Of a stretch of DNA of 64,000 nucleotides, positions 1 through 12,197 are shown piece by piece. The stretch is from positions 332,501 to 396,500 of the forward strand of contig CAJNDS010002136.1 of assembly GCA_905221605.1 (NCBI GenBank). Reading direction: 5' to 3'. Position numbers and translations under genes: made by a program. This DNA comes from Symbiodinium natans (lineage: Eukaryota; Sar; Dinophyceae; Suessiales; Symbiodiniaceae). The notes beneath the pieces were generated by a model. It ran no database searches. It had not been told where the DNA came from and worked only from the letters and a program-made list of their open reading frames with translations. Position 1 is the stretch's first letter. Each line of letters opens with the position of its first letter.

Positions 1-960
1 TCATCGTCTTCGCGATCTTCTTCTTCACATCATTGCAGATGTTCGCCGTTCAAATGCTTGCGGGCCATCCGTTGTCGACATGTTTACTATTTATCCCCTA
101 CGGACCCAAGCCCCTCAGCACCTGTTGAAAGGGCCATAGAAAGCCAGCGCAGGTTCATGTCAACAGAAGGGTTCTTCGTACATGTCCAACTTTTCTGGGC
201 AAGAGACACATGAATGTGGCATGTGTACCATGTCGCTCCAAGGTGTTTTCCGTGCAAAGAATGCTGTCTGTAGAACAGCATGTGCACCTATTGGTAAAAG
301 CACAACAGCCCGTGCAAAAAAAAAAACGGAAACTGTCCCAATTTCGCCATCATGATTTGGACGTGGTCGTGCCGAAGGACGCTACTCCTGGCACGAAATG
401 CGACATGGGACAAGGTGACAAAGATGACAAAAGATTGGGTTTCGGGTTTCGGGTTTCGGGTTTCGGGTTTCGGATTTCGGGTTTCGGGTTTCGGGTTTAG
501 GGTTTAGGGCGACGATGGATGTGAGGCTGGCGATTCCAGGCGATAGCGAGCCCCGCAACCCCTGAGACTGCTCACACGTTGCAGCGCATCCCCCAACCAA
601 AAAACACCCCGTGTCCTGACTTCTCTTTGGACATCCTCCCGAACTACTTACTCTATATGTCTCTATATTATATTCTATATATATATACACATGTCACGAG
701 AAAAATCCTCACTAACCTTGCATTCCTAATTCCTACTTGTCTTGGTGCCCAGCCGAAGGGCACTTTGCCGTCTTCGTGGAGCCGCCATCCCAAATCGCAT
801 CTCACGCTCGGCTCAACTGGCCGCTTTCGGCTTGTTGGAGACGAGGTAGACCTGGCTGAAGGCACGGCGCCAACTCGTTTAGGGTTTAGGGTTTAGGGTT
901 TAGGGTTTCGGGTTTAGGGTTTGGGGAACAAACACCCTCATCTCAATCACAGCAAGAAAG
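1..960. other. Gene-poor start of window
   Basis: I see no reliable gene here. It contains the TTTCGGG-rich array at 436-509 and a TTTAGGG array near 880-925. The 668-865 stretch is open and codon-like in more than one frame on both strands (the minus frame carries a Ser/Thr/Arg-rich stretch ending in PFGWAPRQ), so it may be an exon, but strand and frame cannot be settled. Confidence 0.4.
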
Positions 961-1304
961 AAAGTGCACCGCTCGGTGCTCGAACACAGACCCCCAAACA
1001 CCTGTTGCAAGCCCCGTATAAGCTTCTTCGGTAAGCCGCGCAGAGAGGTTTTGAGTTGGCAAAAGTCACTTCGGAGTCGGCGGGCGAGGACAGGGTTTTA
1101 CAGGCTTGCGGATGTCCACAACCCTCAAAACCTCAAGAGCAAGGCCAAGCGCGAGTCGGCTGACGGCCAACGACCGCCCGATTGTGAAGAGCTTCGCAGA
1201 ATTCCAGTTTTCAGCCGCAGGGCAAGGGTTGGGGTTAAAGACTTGACCTTAAGTCTTCAACTCCCTGAACCGAAGCAAGTTGTGAACAAGAGGAAATAAG
1301 CTGC

Positions 1305-4300
1305 CTTGCTGAAGGCATCGCCGGCATAGTTGTTAATGGCCTGGCGAGTTCGGCTTGGAGTCTTGAAGCTTTAGGGTTTAGGGGTTAGGGTTTGGGAGCT
1401 TAGGGGTTTAGGGGTTGAGGGTCGTTTAGGGTTTAGGGCTTAGGGGTTTCGGGGTTTAGGGGTGTGGGGTCCAGACATCCCCCCAATTTTCAAAAGCACT
1501 GCCCGAGAAAGCCTTCCCTATTCCTCACATCCCATGACCTGATGGCCCAATGCAGACGCTGTGGTAGCTCTCAACACAAGGTCAAACGAACAGCTGCACC
1601 ACCGTGAACCCAAAACCAGATGCTACAGTCTTCGCGCCCCAGCTGGGCCTTGCAGTAGTTCTGAATCTGCTTGCTGAGGACCATGGTGTCCAAGGGCTGC
1701 GGCTGCGGGTTTCGGTAGCCCTTGCCCTTGCCCTGGCACGTCCGGTGCAGGGGGTATCAAGGCCCCAGGCCTAAACCCTACACCCCAAATCGGCTCCTTC
1801 GACTGAGTGCTGCAGTGATGGTCCAGTGACGCGCTGTCAGAGCTGGGAACTGATGCGAGGCTAGTTTGGGATTATCCCCCTTATACTAGCAGAGCTCAGA
1901 ACTGATGCGAGGGTAATTTGGGATGATCCCTTATACTAACAGTCCTTAAAATGGATTATTGTACCCCCCCAAATGATAATCCCTAATATAAGGACTGCTA
2001 GCATAAGGGGGAACATCCCAATGTCTCATGCAAGGTGCGTCGATGGTTGCTTTGTGAAGCTGAGGGCCCAGACCCGAAACCCTCCGCGGCCTTGTCATCA
2101 CCCTTCCGACCAGCATTCCTCTCGTACATGGCCTTGCACCAGGTGTAATTACATTCACATGAGCATGAACTTTGCGCTAGCACACAGATACCCGAAAAAG
2201 TACCCGATAAGGTCCACTGGACTCACGACCCACCAGCTCAGGCCCCTGAGATCCTGAAGCCCAAAACTTTGACCACCGCAACCTAAACACCGAAAAGTCT
2301 TGGCCAGAGACCAGCGAAGGCCACTCCAGTGCAGTTGAGCTAGGTTTGAGGGTTCTGGCAGACCCGCACAGGCGCTCACAGAAATGTTCGCCAAGAGGCC
2401 ATTTTCGTCTGTTCCTCGCCAGGGCAGATCAGGGCAGACCAGCGAGGGCTGATCAACGACTTGAAGGCCCTCATCTATTGGGGTGATGGTCACATGTAGC
2501 AGGCTTAGCAACTGCTGTGAAAGCAAGATCAGACGCAGTGATAAGCGGTACAATGTTCAGGGAATGATGATTTGAAGTTATATCTCTAAATAGTACATGA
2601 ACATTCGACACATGTTGAACTAGTCCAGTTGCGATTTGGCCAGTCACCCTGATTCTGGAGACTTCGCGCATTCTGAGCGGAGCAGCCCTGGGCTGAAGCT
2701 GAAAGGCCACAATAATAAGGTGCAAGCACTGGATGCAGACCCTGATCCCTAAACCCTAAACCCTAAACCCTAAACCCTAAACCTTGAACCCCGCACCGCA
2801 GCGCTTGCAATGCGTGTCCTCGGCCAGGTTGGCGAGGGAAGAGCTAAGAAGCTGCACGTTCTTCTCGAAGAAGGCCTCGAAGTCTGGACCAGTCGACCCA
2901 ACTCTCACAACAAGACACGCTCAAGAACTAAGGTTCCTCGATCGTAGATCCTTGCCCCAAGTGCAGGACCCTAAACGACTGAAGGCCCGAAAAGCCCGAC
3001 ATGGCAAAGTCGTGGTTTAGGGTTTAGGGTTTAGGGTTTAGGGTTTAGGGTTTAGGGTTTAGGGTTTAGGGTTTAGGGTTTAGGGTTTGACTGCTCGACT
3101 CACACACACACAGACAGACACTCCGGGGCCAACGGTCCTTCCACGAGAAGGTTGGAGGATCAGCTGGAAGGATCGACTGCTCCAGCCATAAACTCTCAGC
3201 CCCTATATGGGGGTTTCCGAAGTTAGGGGGGTGCCTTAGAGGGGTCCTTATTCCTAGGGAATCCTACTACTTGGGGTTTAGATAAGGGGCCCCTTTCTTT
3301 CGTAAACCCCCATATATGCACCTGGTTCTCCACGTCCAGCGTCTCGACCTGCGAAGTTGTCGCCAGCGGGTTGGTGATGGACCAGTCCTGGAAAGTGAAG
3401 GGGGGGGGGGGGGGCCTTGAGGGTGCGATGATTCTAGGCTGGTTAAGAGTTGCGGAGATCAGGTCGCCAAAACCGAGACATCTCAGGCAGTCCGCAGGGA
3501 CTGTTTCAGTTCTTCTGGGGCTCCAACAAGAATATCAACAGACCAGCGTCCACAGCCTCTCCCCCTCCCAAAGACTTACGACGATTTCGGCACTGAAGGG
3601 CATATTTCTATTGGCCACTGAAGTTTTATCGACGTGACGGTGTACGGTTTGCAGATATGGGGGGGGGGGGCGGGGGAAAGCCTCAAGTTTACTGGCGGCT
3701 GTTTGGGTGCCAGCGTCAAACCCTTACCAACACTCAAAGAGCCTGTGACATCAGTTCCACAACTAGAGGCGGCCAACAACTCAACAAATCCTAGAGATAA
3801 CATAGGCCAACGAACTAGATTCGTGTGGATGCTCGGGCAACAAGCTGCTGTGCCATGTGTCTCCTGCTAATAATGTCTATCTTCTTGTAGCCCTAAACGC
3901 TAAACCCTCAGCCCTAAACCGATTCTTTGCCCAGCAGCCAGCAAGAAGCACTCCGCCAAGGGCGACGCGGTGACTACCTGGGGCTCTGCCCAAGTGCAAA
4001 GCATGAGCCCCGAACCCAGGACCCATGTGAAGTTGAGGGTTCAGGGTTCAGGGTTTAAGGGTTCAGGGTTCAGGGTTTAGGGTTTTGGGTTCAGGGTTTA
4101 ACCAGGATATATGTGAAGTAGACCCCTGCTGAAATCTGGGCCCCGGCCCCACTGGCCAAACCCTGAACCCTAAACCCGAGGTGATGCAGATCCAAGGACG
4201 AACAGAACCCTCCTGACTAGAGGAGCCTTGCTGTGCTTCCGGAGTCTAAAAGGATACGCTCTAAACCCTAAACCCTAAACCCTAAACCCTAAACCCTAAA

Positions 4301-4930
4301 CCCAAAACCCCAAAACCCTAAACCCCTAAACCCTGTCTAGGAGTTAGTGTTGGGTTTGCATCTGCCGATTTTCCAGAGCTCGGATGGCCCTGGAGCCATC
4401 CGAGACTGCATGCAGAGCCCAGGGTTTAGGGTTTAGGGTTTAGGGTTTAGGGTTTAGGGCCCAGACTAGGTGGCTTGGGCCTAGGTCCTATATTTAGCGC
4501 TTCAGGGCTGGGCCTACAGGTGCTGAAGAGTTTGCGTGGAGCCCACTTCAACGGCTCTTAGGCTGCCAACTTGGAGATCTGAAACGCCAAGAGTGTGTGC
4601 TCTAAACCCTAAACCCTAAACCCTAAACCCTAAACCCTAAACAAGGAGCAAGTGTGTGTGCTGTCAGATCTTGCACGGACATCTGGTTGCAAAAGTCATC
4701 AAGGGTGCTACACTTTTCCGGATTTGTTTGTCACATATCCACCTAAACCCTAAACCCTAAACCCTAAACCCTAACACAAAGGAGCAGAAATCATGAGTAG
4801 GGTTTGGCTGCGGGGTTGCGGTCTAGGAGGCTTTCAAGTTGTGTTCGGGCCCCGTAGGCCCATCACTTGGGGCCCCAGCAATGGGGATCTCCACGAACAT
4901 CTCGTTCACCAGAGAATCCACCAGGTCAGC
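1305..4930 (-). CDS. Split gene, unidentified; five or six exons
   Basis: Several minus-strand spacers look like exons of one or two genes. 4840-4930 follows a pyrimidine-rich tract ending CCAG and reads ADLVDSLVNEMFVEIPIAG; its 3' end is uncertain. 3929-3977 reads VVTASPLAECFLLAAG. 2797-2883 reads DFEAFFEKNVQLLSSS then LANLAEDTHCKRC and ends at a GT donor. 2380-2448 ends at GTGAGC, frame uncertain. 1628-1732 contains GKGKGYRNPQPQPL and MVLSKQIQNYCKAQLG. 1305-1361 reads TPSRTRQAINNYAGDAFSK and ends at a GC donor. Frames stay open between splice-like sites and the peptides have normal soluble-protein composition. I do not recognise the family. Introns contain heptamer arrays and elements of families A and B. 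Whether all six belong together is inference. Confidence 0.5.
1918..2020. repeat. Inverted-repeat element, family B
   Basis: Ends match TTGGGATGATCCCTTATACTA and its inverse AGCATAAGGGGGAACATCCCA. The inner arms pair TAACAGTCCTTA with TAAGGACTGCTAG. A second partial left end lies just upstream at 1866-1890. No coding capacity; it has the form of a MITE-like non-autonomous element. Confidence 0.75.
3204..3315. repeat. Inverted-repeat element, family A
   Basis: Begins ATATGGGGGTTTCCGAA and ends TTTCGTAAACCCCCATAT, so the outer arms pair. The middle carries GGGAATCCTACTACTTGGGG, shared with copies near 20299, 24679 and 24996. Confidence 0.75.
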
Positions 4931-5317
4931 CTGGAAAGCAAGAACCCTGAACTTGATGTATCAGAAGAATCCGAGATAAGGCTACATGGGCCCGCCTATA
5001 GAGACCTCTAAGATCGGGATGTTCCGGCTTGGTGGACTTTGGGGCGCGGGTTTCGGATGCGGCTTCCGGGCTCAAGGTTAGGGTTAGGGGCTGGGGAGGC
5101 AAGCACCATACTTGCTGCGCAGATCAGCCCTCTAAGCCCATGTGGTCCGAGCAGAACCAGAGTAGGGAATGTTGCAAAAAGCCAGGGGGGGTGGGGGATC
5201 GCCGACTTCGCCTCGCTCTCATGCCGCTGGAAAGACATCACAGAGGCGCATGTTGGCAGAGCTACAAAAGATCTCTAAGGGCTTCAACCTTAGGCAGAAC
5301 CGGTGCAAGACAAACTC

Positions 5318-5461
5318 GACCAAGCTGTCGTTCTCGCTCGCTCGCTTTCTCTCTCTCTCGCTCTTTCTGTCTCTCTGTCTCTCTGTCTCTCTGTCCCTCT
5401 GTCCCTCTGTCTCTCTGTCTCTCTGTCTCTCTGTCTCTCTGTCTCTCTGTCTCTCTCTCTC
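5318..5461. repeat. (CTCTCTGT)n microsatellite
   Basis: Pyrimidine-only tract of CTCT and CTGT units, followed after a short spacer by more CT-rich sequence near 5525-5595. The Leu/Ser/Cys-rich open frames across it are compositional. Confidence 0.85.
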
Positions 5462-5599
5462 AAGGGGTTGTAGCCCCTAAATAACCACTGAGGTGCCGTA
5501 TAGGGTCCTTCCTTTAGTCCCTTGACTCTCTCTTTCGCTCCCTCCCTCCCTCTCTCTTTCTTTCTTTCTTTTTTTGGTTTCTTTCTCTCTCTCGCGCAT

Positions 5600-5766
5600 A
5601 GCCCAATTATAACCTTCTTAGGGCACTTAAGGGGCTCATAAGTGGCTTATAAGTACAGTTATTATAGGTCCCTAAACCCTAAACCCCAAACCCCAAACCC
5701 CAAACCCTAAACCCTAAACCCTATTCTTGGGGAAAGAAGTTATCAAGTACCATGAACCTCCAAGTA
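5600..5766. repeat. Family C element interrupted by a CCCTAAA array
   Basis: The left part (GCCCAATTATAACCTTCTTA, GGGCACTTAAGGGGCTCATA) and the right end (AAGTACCATGAACCTCCAAG) match the intact family C copy at 11005-11148. Between them, at about 5669-5723, is an array of CCCTAAA and CCCCAAA units. The outer left end is lost to CT-rich sequence. Confidence 0.7.
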
Positions 5767-6327
5767 GGGCCTAGGCGGCCCAACAACTCCTCAACTCTCG
5801 CAATCATCGGGCCTTCGCTGCACCGTAGGCAGATGCGTACCTGGGCTGCTTTTTGAGGTTTAGGGTTTAGGGTTTAGGGTCTAGGGTTTGGGGCTCGAGG
5901 TTTATTCAGGGAGATGCACCTCCATCGGAAAGAAGTTCTTGATGCTCAGACCCTAGGTAGTTCCGACTTGAAGTAGTTCCTACAGTTCTCAAGCCCTAAA
6001 CACCGCTCTGGTTTAGGGTTTAGGGTTTAGGGTTTAGGGTTTAGGGTTTAGGGTTTAGGGTTTAGGGTTTAGGGTTTAGGGCTCATCTTCCAGACTCCGC
6101 GCCCCTGCTCCAAACCCCAAGCCCTGCACCCGAAAGGCCCCAAACGCCCTAGACACCGACTCCTTGGTTTAGGGTTTAGGGTTTAGGGTTTAGGGTTTAG
6201 GGTTTAGGGTTTAGGGTTTAGGGTTTAGGGTTTAGGGTTTCAGGGTCGAGAAGCTCAAGGCTTGGGGGCACTTTGATAAGGAGAGGCTTGCTTGGTGCTT
6301 TGAAGAGTGATGGGTTTGAAGCCTTAC

Positions 6328-6475
6328 CTACCAAATTGCTTAAGAACCCCCCAAAAAATAAGAATCTTCTTCCTTCTGACGTTAATACAGGGATTCTTAT
6401 TGTTCCTTGTGACGGTAATACAGGGATTATTATTGTTTTTTGATTTTTTTTTTTTTGGGGGGGGGGGTTCATGGT
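6328..6475. repeat. Inverted-repeat element, family E
   Basis: Starts with ACCAAATTGCTTAAGAACCCCCC and ends in a G-run. The interior has two direct copies of a motif containing GGTAATACAGGGATT. Related copies lie at 19293, 19511 and 42205. Confidence 0.6.
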
Positions 6476-6999
6476 AGTTAAGGGTTTAGGGTTTAGGGTT
6501 TAGGGTTTAGGGTTTAGGGCAAAGAGTGATGCAAGGGCAGGGCTGTATCTTTTCGCGAGGCCGCAACTTTCTCCCAACATCTGGCGGTGAGCCGTATTCG
6601 CCGGATGGGGGTCACGGCTCCACACGAGAAGTGCGGTCGGAAACATCTGGCAGTAGTACCGGTTGCAGGCTTCGGGCTTAACACTCCTTTCGGCGTGGTG
6701 ATTGCCTGGGCGGTCGTTCGTGCTGAAGTGAACGCATATTGCCAAAGTGAACACGACGGATGACCATCGTTCACGCAGGGTGAACATGCCTCTGATGTAT
6801 TTACTGTCCTTAGGCACAACCCCTGACTCAATGCTTCAAACGTGCACAAGCCAAACTGTGATCGGCCTTAGGTCCGGCAACCCTGAAACTCGCACATGCC
6901 ACATGAGTGTGGAGTTCGCAGGAATTCGCTGTGACAATCAAGAAAGGCCCCATTGTGACCCAAGCGTCACAAGATTTAGCCGGACTTCCTTAAGCTGCT

Positions 7000-7104
7000 T
7001 GTTGAGGCGGCGGCTGCTGCTGCTGCTGCGGCCACCGCCGCCTCCGCCGCCGCTGCTGCCACTGCTGCCGCTGCGGCTGCTGCTGCCGCTGCTGCCGCTG
7101 CCGC

Positions 7105-7154
<50 letters not shown>

Positions 7155-7312
7155 TCGCCGTGTCGCCGCTGACGCCGCTGTCGCCGCTGTCGCGGCTGTC
7201 GCCGCTGTCGCTGCTGTCGCTGTTGTCGCTGCTGTCGCTGCTGACGCTGCTGTCGCCGCTGTCGCCGCTGTCGCTGCTGTCGCTGCTGTCGCTGCTGTCG
7301 CTGTCGCCATCG
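7000..7312. repeat. Compound GC-rich trinucleotide tract
   Basis: GCTGCC, GCCGCT and (GCTGTCGCC)n units run for about 300 bp. Both strands give long open frames (Leu/Pro/Ser-rich on plus; Ala/Thr or Ser/Asp-rich on minus), as expected of any trinucleotide tract without stops. I see no protein domain. Confidence 0.8.
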
Positions 7313-7699
7313 CCGTCTTTATTGCAGAGTTGTGGTGTCGTGGTGTTGTGGCGGCGGTCGGTTGCGGCTTCCATGCATTGTCCACGATCCCAAAAATCTC
7401 GTGAAACGGGCTTAGGGTTTAGGGCTTCGGGTTTAGAGCCTTGTTGCCATAAAGCCTCAAGCCCAAGAGACCCCCAAGGGAATGGAAAACAGGGGCCTGG
7501 CCTCCACATTCGCCGCGATATGTGGGCTTTCGGGCTCTACCACGTGAAATGTCTGGCGTTCGGGTTGAGGGCCTTGGACAACCAAGCCACTCCTACCTAA
7601 ACCCTTAAACCCTGATCTCTAAACCTTATAAACCCCAACCCTTAAACCCCAAACCCTGAGCTGTCCGGAAGGCAGGAAGGCTTGGCGGCCTTTGCTCCT

Positions 7700-7861
7700 T
7701 ATAGTTATAGGGTTATAAGGTTATAGGGTTATAGGGTTATAGGGTTATAGGGTTACCCTATAACCCTATAACCCTATAACCCTATAACCCTATAACCCTA
7801 TAACCCTATAACCCTATAACCCTATAACCCTATAAGTTATAGGGTTATAGGGTTATAGAGT
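7700..7861. repeat. Inverted TTATAGGG/CCCTATAA array
   Basis: About six copies of GGTTATAG are followed immediately by about eleven copies of CCCTATAA and then more forward copies, giving a near-perfect long palindrome that could form a hairpin or cruciform. It differs from the usual heptamer by an AT-for-TA change and a length of eight. Confidence 0.85.
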
Positions 7862-9524
7862 TATAGGGTTTAGGGTTTAAGGATAAGGCTTCTTCTGATT
7901 GCGGGTGCGGCTCTGCGTCCGGAACGCAAATTCCAACACTGCCATAAGGGCTCAGGGTTTAGGGTGTTGGACTAACCATCAGTTCTGCTGGGCTCCAAGA
8001 AGAGGAGGTCATGGTCTTAGTGCGAGAGACAAGTGAATTGCTCACTCAGGGAGTTTTGCGGCAAGAGCATGAGCCTAAACCCTAACCCTAAACCCTAAAC
8101 CCTAAACCCTAAACCCTAAACCCTAAACCCTAAACAATCATGGCTTCGGTTCCTCGAGTCTCGTTTCGGTGGAGCCCTGAGAGCGCTGAAGCGGACACTT
8201 TGCCGGAAAAAAGGGACCTTACAGGGTGGCCATGGTGGCCATGGTGGCTTGCAGGGAATCGGGTTTAGGGTTTAGGGTTTAGGGTTTAGGACGCAGGGAT
8301 ATGGTTTAGGGAGGGTGCGGAGGCGAGGCGGGGCGGGGGGGGGGGGGGGTAAGGGAGAAGTGCCGACGACACGTAAGGGGGCCCCATGGCTCATCCTGCA
8401 AGGTGGTGGGGAGATTTAGAAAGTCAAACCTCGTCGTGCTGCCATCGAGTCGCCTGGGAACCAATGTCATGCTGCGAACTCATGGTTGCGCAAAGGGCAA
8501 CACCTGCTTCGCCCGACGGCAAGCGAGGTTACCCACCGTCCCTTTCAAATTTGACGACTGGGGTCAGTTGATAAATGATAAACGCAGATTCAGATAGACG
8601 CGTCCATGGAACGCATTGCGCCCTCTGACGTTCAGGTTGAGATCAACGGTACCGGTTCTATGCCGAATTAAGAGCCGAAGAGATAGTTCGATTGAAAAGC
8701 AGCTTAGGCACCTCCAAAAGCATAATTCTTACACGTGATGCATTTGTTCTCGAATGTCGGTTCCGCAACATCTTCTTCCCATGAGCTCAAATCATGGGAC
8801 GACGCTGGATCTCGGACAGCCTTCCACTTACCAAGAGGGTCCTGCCGTGCCGCATGGGCCCATGCAAAAGAACTTGCGCACTTGCGCAGCTTGCGCACCC
8901 TTAGAATTGGCATGGCTCCATCTAGAACAACTGCCGCGTGTCTTGCAGATCTAGACTTTCCTGGGACCCGACGACCACGCACGGCTTCTTCGGCCGGCTG
9001 GGACTCAGTCTGGCGATGCCCCACCCCCCACCCCTCCACCCACGAACTAGCTGAAACCTGAACATTTCTGAGGCGGGTTTCGCTTCGAGGCTATGAAAAC
9101 ACGCAAGGCGCCAGGGTCGAGATGGGAAGGTTGGGGTGTATCAGAGAATCCGAATCTCCCTACTAAACCCTAAACCCTAAACCTGGGGGGGGAGGAGCCG
9201 GGGAGCGGGGGAGGAGGCAGAGCTTTGGCCTGGTCAAGGCTGGCAGCAGCGCTGTCAAAATTCCGCTGCGATGCGCCTCGCGAATTTGAGGATGCAGGTG
9301 CCGTCAGCTGAGGCAAGCCGTTTTAAAAAGTGCTCTTCTCGCATTGGTTGTCTATATATGCATGTAGGCGGGGCATGTCTGAGTGTAAACAAGTACATAC
9401 CTACATCTCGTTACATAGTGTGCTGAGCTTCTGTGCTTGTATGATCATACAGGCTTCTCACTTGCAAATGCATAAAGATACGTATACATCCAATGTCTCG
9501 CAAGCTGGGGTCTCGTTCAATCAT

Positions 9525-9645
9525 ATGAAGTAGGGTTTATGTTACTGCCATTGGTGAGTGTATATAAGCTTCCTTTTTGATATTGGTGAGTGTGTATACC
9601 CGGTGTCCTTTTGGGGATACTAGAGATATATACCCTACTTCATGT
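9525..9645. repeat. Inverted-repeat element, family F
   Basis: Ends ATGAAGTAGGGTTTATG and ATATACCCTACTTCAT are inverse to one another. Two internal copies of TTGGTGAGTGTATA occur, also seen inverted in the copies at 16060 and 26064. Confidence 0.65.
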
Positions 9646-11004
9646 GCTGAATGCTTGGGAGAGCCATCTTGTTTCTTCATCTGCAGCCCTATATATACAA
9701 GCCCAAGCAGCATGTCCATGCCAATGAATCTTCAACCCAAGGAGCCCAGTACCCCTTAATTGAGGAATAAACCTTAAACTACATTAAGGATCCCTATATA
9801 AACTAAGCAATATATCCCTAGTTAAGGGACATTGGGCGCTTTGGGAATTGCATCTAAACAGAGTCACTACACAGTCGTCGCTCTAGACTCTAGACGCTCT
9901 GAGGATGGACCGTTCCAGCGCAAAACGCCAAAAGGCGAGAGCTGCTGATTTCGGGCCAGGCTCCCTCAGCGGCACTGCGTGTGAGAACAGTCGCTCTCTT
10001 TGCGCAAGACGTGAGCGCAGGAGTGCACAAACAGTCACCAACATTCGCCTCGCCCCCCGCTTGGGAAGCTTTGTGCTCCTGGGCACCAGTGCGACCTTGT
10101 AGACGAACTGCTACTGGAGGATCAGCCAAAGCTATCACTAGCAACGACATTCTCCCCGAAAGAGAACCTCTACCCTGCTGCTCCGTGTCAACGTAGGCTC
10201 GCTGTCGTAGGGGTTGCTTCCAAACAAGGTATGTCGTGATACGATGCGATCTCCACCAAGTCCCGGGCTGAACAGCCCTAAAAAAAGCGGCTAGGCTTTC
10301 CTAAACCGACATGTAAGCGAGCCAGTGAAAATGCCAAAGCCCTAGATACCCAGAACCCGAAACCCTTGTAGTGGGCTTAGGATTTAGGGTTTAGGGTTTA
10401 GGGTTTAGGGTTTAGGGTTTAGTAAACCCTAAACCCCAAACCCGAAACCCTTGTAGTGGGCTGAAGGACGGCTAAGCGCCTGGGGCCAGTGGCCATGCAA
10501 CAGCTGGGGTTCGGGCTTCGACTATGGAGCTAAGGGGGAGGGGGGGGGGGGTTACAATTACGGATAAAAAACACAAATAAGAAAGGGTTTAGGGTTTAGG
10601 GTTTGGGGTTTGGGGTTTAAGGTTGAGGGTTCGTGCGGGGTTTGTTGCAGGCAGGCCGAAGCCCACAACAGAAGACCAGCACTTCAGGTGCTTTGCACTG
10701 ACTTGCTTACAGTTCTGCAGATTGGTTGAAAGGGTTTAGGTTTTAGGGGTTCGGGTTCAGGGTTTAGGGCTTTAGGGTTTAGGGCCCTAAACCCTAAACC
10801 CTAAACCCTGAACCCTGAACCCGGAACCCTGAACCCTAAACCCTTTGAGGCTGAAAGGACTGAAGAGTGTGCGACAAAGCTACAAGGCCCACTGGTGCCC
10901 CCATCATTCGCTTCACGCGCGCCCTTGACACGAGTTCGGAACGAACGTAGGGAGGACTTTTGGGGGGGTTTCGGTATTTGGGCCGCTTTGGGGCTTGTAG
11001 AGAC

Positions 11005-11148
11005 TACTTGGAGGTTTATGGTACTTATTAACCCAATTATGACTGCACCTACAACCAAATCATAACCTCATTAGGGCACTCAAGGGGCTCAGAAGTGGGC
11101 TATGAGTACAGTTATCACTGGTTATTTAGTACCATGAACCTCCAAGTA
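11005..11148. repeat. Inverted-repeat element, family C (intact)
   Basis: Outer arms TACTTGGAGGTTTATGGTAC and GTACCATGAACCTCCAAGTA pair over about 20 bp. The centre carries GGGCACTCAAGGGGCTC. Other copies are at 5600 (interrupted), 37440 and 62622. Its ends abut heptamer sequence or G-rich spacer. Confidence 0.8.
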
Positions 11149-12078
11149 AGCCCCTTAAACCCTAAACCCTAAACCCTAAACCCTAAACCCTAAACCGCAA
11201 AGGGCAAGCTCTAGGTCGACTCAGGGCCCTTTTTTGAGTACTGCGCTTGAAACTGCTGGTTCTACAGCGCTGGGGTAAGGAAAAAGGCGCCGGGGTAAGG
11301 GAAAAGGAGTGTCGATACTTGCTGCGGTTTAGGGTTTAGGGTTTAGGGTTTAGGGTTTAGGGTTTAGGGTTTAGGGTTTAGGGTTTAGGGTTTAGGGTTT
11401 AGGGTTTAGGGTCCCTTTGGCTGCAATCAGCTTCAGTTCGCTTCGGGGCTGAGAGCTTTAGAAAACAAGTGCCGGGCGCCTTGAACATTAGAGTAGGGCA
11501 GTACAGATCAGCAAGGAGGAGCCTCGTGTTCAATCCCTTTCCCCCCTAAGCCCCCAAGCCCTAAACCCTAAACCCTAAACCCTAAGTCCCCTCACCCTAA
11601 ACCCGTGACACAGAACTCTCGAAGCCTCTGGCACAAGCTGGGGTTAGCAGTCCTATCAAGGTTTGGGGCTCTGGGTTTCAGCTTAGGGTTCAGGGTTTAG
11701 GGCTTTTGTGCAAAACCAGCCTTCGATTCAGAAATGACCAATAGCAACCTATCAAGATGCCCTCATCCTTGGGTTTCGGAAAGTCTGGCGCTCGTCCGCC
11801 TCAGAGCTTGCTGATCCACACAATGCCACATCCGCACAAACTGACATGTTCGCCAGGATACTTCAACAGATATAGCAAGAGGCCGCCTGGAGTAGGGTCC
11901 ACGGCTTCAGGGCCCGCGCTCACCACGCCAGGCAAAAGGCTCCCTAACCCTCCCTTGGGCCTGGGGTTGATTGGAAGTATAATTCTACTGAATTACATAC
12001 TTTTTACGTAGAAGTAGCTACAATAGGAACCCAGAACCGTATTAAAGGGTAGTAATCCAAAACCCAGTATTTGTATAC

Positions 12079-12197
12079 CGCTGCACCATCGAGCTGAAAC
12101 CGCTGGACCTCATCCTCAAGATTCTGCCCCCCCCTCCCAGCAGCGCGTCGCCGTCGCCCAACAAAAAGGCTCTCAGTAGACGACGGCGCTGCCGCTC
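12079..12197 (-). CDS. Single exon of an unidentified gene
   Basis: On the minus strand a spacer opens after GCGAATGCAG|G and closes at a GT donor (GTATAC). The 119-base frame stays open and encodes an Arg/Gly patch (VGRRRRAAGRGGQ) followed by an acidic-amphipathic piece (NLEDEVQRFQLDGAA). The plus strand is also open here, but without matching splice sites. The composition would suit a linker or nucleic-acid-contacting segment. The parent gene is not identified. Confidence 0.4.

Larger units (their letters stand above)
5767..12000. other. Repeat-rich stretch without a confirmed gene
   Basis: Heptamer arrays, the family E and F elements, the family C copy and simple repeats make up most of this stretch. 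Weakly exon-like minus-strand pieces occur near 7900-7950 (AVLEFAFRTQSRTRNQ), 8704-9039, 9240-9315 and 9890-10110. None has both convincing splice sites and a recognisable product. Confidence 0.4.

Noticed and set aside
424-510. Open frames ending in repeated G-F-R-V residues, here and throughout
   Set aside because: The heptamer and its variants have no stop in some frames. The peptides are translations of repeats.
6976-7600. Ala/Thr/Ser-rich and Leu/Pro-rich frames of up to 177 codons
   Set aside because: Trinucleotide tract read in several frames on both strands, no domain, no splice or start context.
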